DNA from: Deltaproteobacteria bacterium
GTDB taxonomy: Bacteria > Myxococcota_A > Polyangia > HGW-17 > SLPX01
Assembly (NCBI GenBank): GCA_021162935.1
Contig: JAGGXR010000105.1
Coordinates: 1 to 49,169 of the forward strand
Direction: 5' to 3'
DNA length: 49,169 nucleotides
The position numbers and the translations under genes were made by a program. Position 1 is the stretch's first letter, and each line of letters starts with the position of its first letter. Shown here one piece after another: positions 16,805 to 25,053 of the stretch. The notes beneath the pieces were generated by a model, which was given only the letters and a program-made list of their open reading frames with translations, was not told the origin of the DNA and ran no database searches.

Positions 16805-19800
16805 CTATCTCAATCCTGCATCCTCTTCGAGCAGACGGCGGTGTGAGCCGGCCGCTTCGATGTGCTGCACCGCCTTGGCCAACAACTCGTCACCCTCGGC
16901 ACCTCCCAACCGCAAACCGAGTTGGTGCTCACAGATGGCCAGATCGATGGGTTGATCGCGATCATGGGACACCTTCCGGGCACGACGCAGCCAGTCCACA
17001 GCCTCACTGTGCCGTCCCACGGCGTCCAGGGCATAGGCCATGGCGCGCAGGTTGAATGCCGGTCTGAGGGGAGGAGCATCCACCACGGATCGCACCAGGG
17101 AACGCACCCTGAAAAACCGGGCGCCCGGATGCCCTGTCCGCAGAGCATTCGCTTCCACCATGGCCGCGACACCCGTGTTGATTTCCGTATACATGGGTCC
17201 CATCTTGCTGAGCATCCTTGGATGCGTTGCAAAAAAGTCACGCGCCTCGTGACAGTCGTTCATGGAGATATCCGGGGTCACACTGGTAAACCGAAGCGAC
17301 CTGACCTGGAGGTTGTCCAGGTCCTTGGGATAGGCACGAACGGCATCCACCATGAGTTGCTTGGCTTCCTCCAGCCGTCCCTGAAAGATCAACAGGTACA
17401 TCTTGATGGTCGAAAAATTCCCGTGCGTCGCCATCGTGCGCGAATCACCGGACACGGCCGCCCATCGATTGAGCCACTTCTCGATGTCAGCCACGTTCTG
17501 TTTGGTAATGGCCATGAGGGTACGATGGTACAGGATGCGGGCATGCTCATACGTCCCCACCAACCCTCGGCCACTGTAGTCCTCGTGAACCTTTTCGAAC
17601 TTGGCGATCGCCTCGTCCCAGTCACCTCGGTGCTGCGCCAGGACGCCTGCCAGAAAATCAGGCATCACGGCGGCCACCGGATCGGCTGGAACCATGTCAC
17701 CGAGGGTTCGACGCGCTGCATCCATGTATCGATGAGCCAAGCTGTTCCGTCCTGCACGTCGCTGTGCAAACATGGCGTAGAATGCAAACACGTAGTCGCA
17801 AGCGGCTGCATGCTCGAAGAGTCCATCCTGGAGCATCTTCTTCTGGGCTCGCTGCATGAGCCGCAAGCCACTGACTGGGTCGAAGTGGAGGACCACCGTC
17901 GCCATGCGCACGGATCGCTCGGCTTTCGCCGCATCCGTCACGGCGCCCGCCCCGACGGTCGAAACGGAACGCCCGCGAACCTCCTGCCTGCGCCTCGCCA
18001 TCTGCGGCCCGAGCAAGAAACCGGCAAACGTGGACAGCCGGTCCATCCAACTCGATTTGAGCGGCTGGCCGGTAAGAGCCAAAACCTCGTCGAGCTTTCT
18101 TCTCCCTTCGATGAGGTCGTTGGCCGACAGCAGGGCCTGTACCTCGCCCAAACGTGCATCCAAGACAGCATCCTTACGACCGTCGTGCGCCTGCTCGAAC
18201 GACGCCACTGCCGCCCATGTCTGCGCCGCCTCCACGTAACGACCCGACCGTTGCAGACAGGAGGCCATGGACCGCTGCAACGACACGTCACTCGGAGTGT
18301 CCTTCGCAGCGGAGATGGCCTTTGCATACATATCTGCGGCCAAACCGTAGGCTCGCATCTCCTCTGCCTGTCGCGCCGCCTTCTCGGCCCAGTCCGCAAC
18401 CTCACCGAGTCTCCCGGCAGCCAAGAGATGGCGAACCACCCGCTCGGGCCGAGGACGAGATCGACGCAGAAGCAGGTCCGCCATACGACTGTGCGCCTCG
18501 ACGATCATGGAGTTCGGCAGAATCCGCTCCAGCTCCGATCGCAGCGAATCATGATAGATGTCCACCCGGGCGTTGGGGCCCAAACCGCCTTTGGTTCGCA
18601 CCAACGCATCCGCCCGGGCCACATGCAGCGCCTCGTCCACGTCCGGGTATGACTCGCCCATCAGGGCCACCAGGTCCCCAACCACCGTCCATTCGTCTGA
18701 GGCGATCAAAGCGGCCAACAATCGCTTCGTCCGGTCTCCCTCCCGCGACACGAGCGCCTCGACCACCCTGGAGAGTGAAAAATCCGTGAGGTCGTCCAAG
18801 GCATCCAACGCAAGATTGCGACCAGCCACTTCCGCGAGCATGGGACGCCCCTGGCACAACGCTTCGATGCGATCGAGTCGTGCCTCGGTCAGGTTCCTAC
18901 CCTGCTGAGCCGCGGCTCGCTCCACGATGGCTCGTATGGCATGGGGATCCAGGCGGCCAACTTCGATGAATCGAGCACGATCCACGGACCGCACCCACCG
19001 GACCGAGACGGTCTCCTCGACATCGTTGCGCAGCGTGGCCAATACGGCCACCCGATTGCTACCTGCCGCAACCAAGTGGTCGAGCAACGCCACGGAATCC
19101 TGGTCCGCCCAATGGAGGTCATCGACGAAAAGAAGGACCCCATCAAAGCGTCGAGCCACGATCTGCAGCAGTTCGTTGAGGGCCGCAAAGGCCGCCTGTC
19201 TCGTCACTCGGTCCCCGTCGGGAATCGGCATTGTCGCACCCACATCGTCAGGCGTGACGAGGACACCATCCAAGGACGCAACCATACGGCCATTTAAGGA
19301 ATCGTCTGCAGACTGCAGGAGGCGCGTTGCTTTCTGGACCCGACCGCCAGGGACCAGCACGGGAAAGGCTGCGCCAGCGCGCCTCATGATCGCATCCAAA
19401 TCCGTGACGCCTCGGCGCTGCTCGAGCTGCCCCAGACTAACCGCCAGGTCATCGACGACTCCGTCGAGTGCATTGTAGGCCACCCGTTCGTTGCCCCGCC
19501 CGCGTCCCCGGAGCACCAGGCGGCCAAGCCGGTCGACGCGAGACGCCAACCATTTCGCCAGGGCGGATTTCCCGGCGCCTGCCGGTCCTTCCAGAACCAC
19601 GAAGGAAAACCGTTGGTCCCACTTCTTCCCAAGCAAAGAACACAGGGTCTTTTTCAGGTCGGACACGCCGATCAACGAGGACGCAGCCCGCCTTCCAGGC
19701 CTAGATGCACGTTTCGACTCAGGCCTGGTAAGCAGAGCGCCCAGGTCGGAAAGGGCTGGTCTCGACTCCGGATCCTTGGACAAAAGCTGGTTGACCGCCT

Positions 19801-20896
19801 GGCAAAGATCGGGTGGCGCCCAGGGAGCCAGCGAGGCCAATCTGGGAGCAGGATCTTGAAAATGGGCCATCATCATGGCCACGTTCGACCCTTCGAACAC
19901 GGGCCGGCCGGCCACCATCTCGAACAGGATGGCGCCCAACGCATAGAGATCCATGGTCGGATGCGGCGAATCGCCGCGAAGCTGCTCGGGCGACATGTAT
20001 CCCACCGTCCCGAGGGACACATTATCTGACCAACGCCTTGCCTGCCAATCCAGAGAAGCGAGTAAACCAAAATCCAACACCTTGACCCGCCCTGCCCGAC
20101 TCACCATGATGTTGGCTGGCTTCAGATCACGATGCACGATGCCATGATCGTGCAGGAACGCCAACGCATCGAGCATCTGTGGCAGAACAACGGAAATTCG
20201 CTCCAGAACCTGAAATCTCCGATCCGCCTCGACCGGCGTCAGGGGCTGTCCGACATCCGTTGCAGGCAGGCCGTCCCCTCCATCGCTCTGCTGGGGAGCC
20301 GTCCCATCCTCGAGCCCACCCGAGGCTGGGGACCAGGGACCACCCAGCTTCGTGACCGACGACCTCGTGGCCGACAACATCGTGGCCGACGGCCCCTCAT
20401 CATCGGATGACCCTGGTGTCCCGTCATCCGGATCCTGGTCGGCTGCCCCATTGGGCGCCACCAGCAAAGCTCCCGGCTCCGGGCCTGTCCAGCTCGCACC
20501 CCTGCCATCGTCGCGTTGCGCTCGTTCGACGCGTCCCGCGTCACGGCGCGAAGCAGTCCACAACTTCGATCGGTCCACCGCCCTCGTCTCACTGTCTGAT
20601 TCCGGCGGCGACAGCCCGGCAACGACGAAGACATCGAGGGGCTCCCCATCGACCGCCTCCATGGTGAAGAACAGTCCCTCGTCGTCCTGGCCCAGTTCGA
20701 TGAGGCGCACGAGATTCGGATGGCGCAAGGACTCGACGGACCGAAATTCTCGCTTGAACCGCAGCATGGCCGCAGCAGTGGACTCGTTGATCCGCTTGAG
20801 CGCCACGGTCTCACCACGCACCCGGTCTTCTGCCAGGAACACGCTCCCCATGCCTCCCTGGCCGAGCTTCCTGATGACTCGATATCGGTCATTCAT
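16805..20896 (-). CDS. Ser/Thr protein kinase fused to AAA-type ATPase and helical repeats
   Basis: Giant signalling protein, 1363 residues. The N-terminal Hanks-type kinase has the glycine loop GQGGMGSV (13-20), the lysine of VALKRI (K34), HRDLKPANI (255-263), DFG (275-277) and SPEQL (302-306). Between the hinge and helix E it carries an insertion of about 130 low-complexity residues (roughly 92-225), rich in Asp, Ser and Gly. Next comes an NTPase with Walker A GPAGAGKS (437-444) and a Walker B-like LLFVDDLHWAD, the layout of PknK/STAND-type AAA_16 ATPases. The C-terminal 600 residues are alpha-helical with TPR-like repeats. The ATG at 20896 follows a weak GGGAG. It is divergent from a DNA methyltransferase gene. 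It most likely integrates a ligand or protein signal into phosphorylation; targets are unknown, though an FHA protein is encoded nearby. Confidence 0.93.
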   Translation of the reverse strand: MNDRYRVIRKLGQGGMGSVFLAEDRVRGETVALKRINESTAAAMLRFKREFRSVESLRHPNLVRLIELGQDDEGLFFTMEAVDGEPLDVFVVAGLSPPESDSETRAVDRSKLWTASRRDAGRVERAQRDDGRGASWTGPEPGALLVAPNGAADQDPDDGTPGSSDDEGPSATMLSATRSSVTKLGGPWSPASGGLEDGTAPQQSDGGDGLPATDVGQPLTPVEADRRFQVLERISVVLPQMLDALAFLHDHGIVHRDLKPANIMVSRAGRVKVLDFGLLASLDWQARRWSDNVSLGTVGYMSPEQLRGDSPHPTMDLYALGAILFEMVAGRPVFEGSNVAMMMAHFQDPAPRLASLAPWAPPDLCQAVNQLLSKDPESRPALSDLGALLTRPESKRASRPGRRAASSLIGVSDLKKTLCSLLGKKWDQRFSFVVLEGPAGAGKSALAKWLASRVDRLGRLVLRGRGRGNERVAYNALDGVVDDLAVSLGQLEQRRGVTDLDAIMRRAGAAFPVLVPGGRVQKATRLLQSADDSLNGRMVASLDGVLVTPDDVGATMPIPDGDRVTRQAAFAALNELLQIVARRFDGVLLFVDDLHWADQDSVALLDHLVAAGSNRVAVLATLRNDVEETVSVRWVRSVDRARFIEVGRLDPHAIRAIVERAAAQQGRNLTEARLDRIEALCQGRPMLAEVAGRNLALDALDDLTDFSLSRVVEALVSREGDRTKRLLAALIASDEWTVVGDLVALMGESYPDVDEALHVARADALVRTKGGLGPNARVDIYHDSLRSELERILPNSMIVEAHSRMADLLLRRSRPRPERVVRHLLAAGRLGEVADWAEKAARQAEEMRAYGLAADMYAKAISAAKDTPSDVSLQRSMASCLQRSGRYVEAAQTWAAVASFEQAHDGRKDAVLDARLGEVQALLSANDLIEGRRKLDEVLALTGQPLKSSWMDRLSTFAGFLLGPQMARRRQEVRGRSVSTVGAGAVTDAAKAERSVRMATVVLHFDPVSGLRLMQRAQKKMLQDGLFEHAAACDYVFAFYAMFAQRRAGRNSLAHRYMDAARRTLGDMVPADPVAAVMPDFLAGVLAQHRGDWDEAIAKFEKVHEDYSGRGLVGTYEHARILYHRTLMAITKQNVADIEKWLNRWAAVSGDSRTMATHGNFSTIKMYLLIFQGRLEEAKQLMVDAVRAYPKDLDNLQVRSLRFTSVTPDISMNDCHEARDFFATHPRMLSKMGPMYTEINTGVAAMVEANALRTGHPGARFFRVRSLVRSVVDAPPLRPAFNLRAMAYALDAVGRHSEAVDWLRRARKVSHDRDQPIDLAICEHQLGLRLGGAEGDELLAKAVQHIEAAGSHRRLLEEDAGLR

Positions 20897-20953
20897 ACTC
20901 CCAGTGTGCCGCAGACACGAAGAAGAGTAAATATCGTGGACCCAACGAAATCC

Positions 20954-20982
20954 TTGATATATAGGCCACAGAAATCATAAAT
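20954..20982 (+). promoter_or_regulatory. Candidate promoter of the methyltransferase transcript
   Basis: TTGATA (20954-20959), a 17-bp spacer and ATAAAT (20977-20982) give a plausible sigma70-type promoter. Transcription would begin about 10 bp before the leader-peptide ribosome binding site. This AT-rich island is also shared with the divergent kinase gene. Confidence 0.3.
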
Positions 20983-21000
20983 GGGCGCACGGGAGGAAAT

Positions 21001-21039
21001 ATGATGATTCTGCCTGTGGATGGCTTTTTGTCCTCATGA
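21001..21039 (+). CDS. Twelve-codon leader peptide coupled to the methyltransferase
   Basis: A short reading frame, MMILPVDGFLSS, starts with two consecutive ATG codons just after a strong GGGAGGAAAT ribosome binding site. Its TGA stop (21037-21039) overlaps the ATG of the large methyltransferase gene (21036-21038) in the arrangement ATGA. The methyltransferase start has no good Shine-Dalgarno sequence of its own. Ribosomes terminating on the leader would therefore be positioned to reinitiate on the enzyme gene. This is direct from sequence; the regulatory role is inference. Confidence 0.45.
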   Translation: MMILPVDGFLSS

Positions 21040-24000
21040 GTCGCTCGGTTGAACAGGATGGAATCCACGCCGCGGTCGAGGCTCTCGTCGAAGGGTCGAG
21101 CGACGCCCTGAAGGCTCTCTTCGAAGCCCACCGCGACATGACCCTCGACGATGCGTATGCAGCGATCCTGCGGATCGTCTTGCGCTCCATGACCAGGCTC
21201 GTCGCCGAAGCACGAGGGATGACTCCAGCCCACGATGGTCGCAACAAACAACGCAGGCCACTCCATGATCTCCTCGAACACCTCGATGCGAAGGCCCGAT
21301 CCGAGGCGGGCATCCACGAACTCCAGGCTGGACGCGAGGCCTGGAGGATCTGGATGGCGATCTTCAAGACGGACCGTTCCAATCGAACGGTCGCGAACGC
21401 TTCGGTAAGGGCACGAGAGCAGGTCCTGTTCCAACCAGGCGACGAACGGTCGCAAGAACCGAAACTGCGTGCTCTTGCCGCCCTGGAACGCCAGCGAAAC
21501 GGACCGAACGACGCCCAGGTACTCGGCCTGCTCAAGCTCCTGGCCGAGATGGCCGCAGGCAACCAGGGCCGGCCGAACAGGACCACCGCCACCAGCGACG
21601 CAGCCCAGGGCGACCAACTGAGCAGGAACCGTTCCCCGACGACCCCGGAAATCATCGGCGGCCTCTACGAGACGCTTCTCGACGTCCAACTCCGCCGCAT
21701 ATCTCCCGATGCTCATGGGCCCGACCAACAACGGCCAAGCGCGTTCTTTCTGGCCAGATGGTCTGGCACCAGGAAAGGCGGCGGCGCTTTCTATACCCAT
21801 CCGGGACTCGCTGGGCCCACCGTTGCACGAACCCTGAGGCCGCTGGCCTACGCCCCGGTCGACGAGGTCACCAACGAACGAACCGGGCGGACCAGGGTGA
21901 CGGCCTGGCGGCCCAAAATACCCGAGGACATCCTGGCCCTTCGGATCTGCGACCCTGCCATGGGGGCCGGCAGCTTCCTCGTGTCCGCCCTTCGATTCCT
22001 CGTGGACGCGTTGGCCGAAAGCCTCGAAACGTACGACCGATTCAAAGAAACGCCCCAAGGGACCATCTGCACCTTGAGGCTACCGGACGCAGCGGGCCCA
22101 TGGGGACAAGAGGTCTGCGACATGGCCAAGGACCATCCGCAGTTCCAACGCACACTCCGACGACGTCTTGGCCGTCGTGTGATCGAAACCTGCCTGTTCG
22201 GCGTGGACCTCGACCCCATGGCCGTTGCCCTCGGCAGTGCCGTCCTGTGGCTGGAACTGGGCGACCCGGATCTTGCCCACGATGAACTGGCCCATAACCT
22301 GAAGATCGGCAACAGCCTCGTGGGAAGCTGGCTGGACCTGTACGGGGTCGAACGAGCGAGCATTGCAACGCTCGAACCCGACGAACGTGACCATCTCAAG
22401 AAGACGCTCGACGCGGACTGCGCAGTCTGGTTTCAGCCACAGAAGAAGGGCCGCCATGCTCGGACCCATGCAATTTTCGACCTGTCGTCGGACGAGACAG
22501 GGACCACGGCCCAACATCTCGCGGACAGGCATCGCTTCTTCCACTGGGAACTCGAATTCCCTGATGTGTTCGCACGAGACAATCCTGGATTCGATGCCGT
22601 GCTGGGCAATCCGCCATGGGAAACCGTCCAGCCAGATTCCAAAGAGTTCTTTTCGAAAATCGATCCACTCTATCGCACCTACGGAAAACAGCGAGCGCTG
22701 CAACGCCAAATCGAACTCTTTGCCGAGGATCCGAGCGTGCAGCAGGCCTGGATGCGTCACAGCGCAGATATCGAGGCGATGGCGCGGTGGGCCAAACGAT
22801 CAGGAGCATCACAGACTCGCGCTCGACGACATTTAGCACCACGAGTCCCATCGAATGAAAATCATCCATTCTGCCATCAGGGATCGGGCAAGCCGTACAC
22901 GTACAAGATGTTCCTGGAACAGGCGCACGCAATCGTCCGAAACACAGGACGCATCGGGGTGATCGTGCCCTCGGGTCTCTACACGGACCGGGGCAGTGCG
23001 CCGCTGCGTCGTCTGTTCCTCGAAACCTGTCGTTGGGAATGGCTCTTCGGCTTCGAAAACCGCAGCAGGATCTTCGACATCCATCGTTCCTTCAAATTCT
23101 GCCCAATCGTCGTGGAGAAGGGCGACCACACGGCTGCCATCCAGGCGACCTTCATGCGTCGAGACCCGGACGACTGGCGCAATGCCGAAACGCTTGCCGT
23201 GCCCTACCCGACCCAACGCATCGAGCAATTCAGCCCGCGCACGAAGTCCATCGTGGAGGTTAGCGACCCACGCGACCTCGAAGTCCTCGACAGGATCTAC
23301 CGGGGTGGCGTCCTGCTGGGAGACGCTTCTTCGAATGGGTGGGGGCTCACGTACCGACAGGGCGACTTCAACATGACGAGCGACTCCAGGCTCTTTCCCC
23401 CGAGGCCGGCCTGGGAGCAACGCGGCTTCCTCCCGGACGAGTACGGCCATTGGCTCAAGGGGCCCTGGCGTCCGATCCATGAATCGGGTTTCGTGCTTGG
23501 TGCCAAAGATTTTCTGATCAGTTCCAACGGTGTCGATGGACGGAATGCTCACGGACAACTTGGCCATTGGACCATCCAGAATCGGCCGGACGGCCTGGTC
23601 CTGAGTCGCGACGGATCCATGGGCCTTCTGGCAGAAGACATCGAAGACCTGGCCCTACCCCTCTATGAAGGCAGGATGCTCGGCCAGTTCGATTCGAGCG
23701 CCAAGGCATGGATGAGGGGCAAGGGCAGGCGCGCCGTCTGGACAGACAAACCGTTCGAGGACCGATCCCTGGATCCCCAATATCTCATGGCCCGATCGAC
23801 CTATGAGGCCCATCGTAACGGCGGAGCTGCGCGCGGCCTGAAAGTTGGTTTTCTCGCTGTTGGGTCGGCGACGAACCAGCGGAGCATGATCGCGGCGACG
23901 ACCTATGATGCGCCCCACGGAAATTCGGTCCCAGTCATTCAGACAACAGGGGAAGTTGCCGACAGCCTCGCACTCACGGCCATCTTGAACAGCTTTGCCT

Positions 24001-24734
24001 ATGATTTCACGTTGCGATCTCGACTGGGCGGCACGAACCTCAACTACCACATCATCGAAGAGACGCCCATCCTGTCCGCCCTGTCAGCGACGGTCCGGGA
24101 GGTCATCCCGACCATTGCTGCATTGGCGGCGCGTCTGTCCTGGCCCTCCCCATCCTTTGCACCGGCCTGGCTCGCGCTGCCGGGCCGCCGCGGCCAGCCC
24201 TGGCGTTCCCTGTGGGCCATCACGAACCACGAACGGATCCGAATCCGCGCCATGCTGGACGCCCTCGTCGCCCACCTCTATGGTCTGGATTTCGAAGACT
24301 TGGCCTGGATCCTGCGCGACTGCGACCTGCCCATGGCTACGAGCATGGACCACACGATGACGCGGACACTCGCGCCCAAAGGCTTCTGGCGCCTGGACAA
24401 GACTCGGCCGCCTCACCTCCGCCATACGATTCTGTCGCTCGTCGCCTTGTGCGACCTGAACCAGATGGGGCTCTGGGCGTTCCTATCTGCAAACCACGGC
24501 GAGGGGTGGATGTTGCCCGAAACGATCCGCATGGCCGACTACGGCCTCGGACGAGACGCTGCGGCCAGATCCCACCTGCCGGTCGCCGCGGCCCTTGGGC
24601 CGCGCCTGACCCCCTGGCAAACCGCGCAAGACACCGACGAATCCTGGCAGGAATGCGCCCGGCACGCCCAGACGATCGCGCAGATCCTGCCCCTGCCAGA
24701 CATCGGGATGGACGGAAAACGGACATCCACATGA
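21036..24734 (+). CDS. Eco57I-class DNA adenine methyltransferase / putative type IIG restriction-modification protein
   Basis: 1232-residue N6-adenine DNA methyltransferase of the Eco57I/PglX-like class. After about 245 residues with no nuclease motif I recognise come RKGGGAFYTHPGLAGPTVAR (246-265) and S-adenosylmethionine motif I DPAMGAGSF (306-314). The catalytic motif IV is NPPW (525-528). A long C-terminal part includes a GTNLNYHII segment seen in target-recognition regions of this group. The length suggests a single-chain restriction-modification or BREX/DISARM-type methylase, but no PD-(D/E)xK site was identified and no helicase, PglZ, DrmA or DrmB gene is adjacent. Start 21036 overlaps the leader-peptide stop, implying translational coupling. 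The gene is divergent from the kinase-ATPase. Likely roles are phage defence or epigenetic marking. Confidence 0.88.
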   Translation: MSRSVEQDGIHAAVEALVEGSSDALKALFEAHRDMTLDDAYAAILRIVLRSMTRLVAEARGMTPAHDGRNKQRRPLHDLLEHLDAKARSEAGIHELQAGREAWRIWMAIFKTDRSNRTVANASVRAREQVLFQPGDERSQEPKLRALAALERQRNGPNDAQVLGLLKLLAEMAAGNQGRPNRTTATSDAAQGDQLSRNRSPTTPEIIGGLYETLLDVQLRRISPDAHGPDQQRPSAFFLARWSGTRKGGGAFYTHPGLAGPTVARTLRPLAYAPVDEVTNERTGRTRVTAWRPKIPEDILALRICDPAMGAGSFLVSALRFLVDALAESLETYDRFKETPQGTICTLRLPDAAGPWGQEVCDMAKDHPQFQRTLRRRLGRRVIETCLFGVDLDPMAVALGSAVLWLELGDPDLAHDELAHNLKIGNSLVGSWLDLYGVERASIATLEPDERDHLKKTLDADCAVWFQPQKKGRHARTHAIFDLSSDETGTTAQHLADRHRFFHWELEFPDVFARDNPGFDAVLGNPPWETVQPDSKEFFSKIDPLYRTYGKQRALQRQIELFAEDPSVQQAWMRHSADIEAMARWAKRSGASQTRARRHLAPRVPSNENHPFCHQGSGKPYTYKMFLEQAHAIVRNTGRIGVIVPSGLYTDRGSAPLRRLFLETCRWEWLFGFENRSRIFDIHRSFKFCPIVVEKGDHTAAIQATFMRRDPDDWRNAETLAVPYPTQRIEQFSPRTKSIVEVSDPRDLEVLDRIYRGGVLLGDASSNGWGLTYRQGDFNMTSDSRLFPPRPAWEQRGFLPDEYGHWLKGPWRPIHESGFVLGAKDFLISSNGVDGRNAHGQLGHWTIQNRPDGLVLSRDGSMGLLAEDIEDLALPLYEGRMLGQFDSSAKAWMRGKGRRAVWTDKPFEDRSLDPQYLMARSTYEAHRNGGAARGLKVGFLAVGSATNQRSMIAATTYDAPHGNSVPVIQTTGEVADSLALTAILNSFAYDFTLRSRLGGTNLNYHIIEETPILSALSATVREVIPTIAALAARLSWPSPSFAPAWLALPGRRGQPWRSLWAITNHERIRIRAMLDALVAHLYGLDFEDLAWILRDCDLPMATSMDHTMTRTLAPKGFWRLDKTRPPHLRHTILSLVALCDLNQMGLWAFLSANHGEGWMLPETIRMADYGLGRDAAARSHLPVAAALGPRLTPWQTAQDTDESWQECARHAQTIAQILPLPDIGMDGKRTST

Positions 24735-24850
24735 CGAAGGCGCCACCCCGACAGCGCCTCACCCGTCCTTTCCGCACGGACGTACCGACATTTGATGCAG
24801 AAACGACAATGGACCATGCTATGCATCATCTATCCGTGATACGAGAATGA

Positions 24851-25000
24851 ATGGATGTTCGGGACACGAATCTGAAAAGCAAGGACCGCAATGAGTACAC
24901 GAGCAGTTCCATGTTGAACCTGTTCCTCACCCCCACCGTGGATCGCGACTTTATCGAATACATCAAAAAAAATAAGATTGCGAAAAAACATACGGGATAA
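24851..25000 (+). CDS. Possible 49-residue small protein
   Basis: A short reading frame begins ATG GAT GTT at 24851 and ends TAA at 24998-25000. Its second half, MLNLFLTPTVDRDFIEYI followed by a lysine-rich tail, looks like an amphipathic helix. It is distinctly richer in A and T than its neighbours (an AAAAAAAAT run near 24964). The ribosome binding site is weak. It could be a real small gene after the methyltransferase, a remnant of a longer gene, or chance. The rest of the 319-bp gap between 24735 and 25053 shows nothing else. Confidence 0.3.
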   Translation: MDVRDTNLKSKDRNEYTSSSMLNLFLTPTVDRDFIEYIKKNKIAKKHTG

Positions 25001-25053
25001 TCCATATCGCCCGATCCAGTCGAGCCTGGACAAGGCGTTTCCCTCGCAGGCTC

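Noticed and set aside
16862-18652. Plus-strand open frame of 596 codons
   Set aside because: Antisense to the helical C-terminal region of the kinase-ATPase, no ribosome binding site, no domain.
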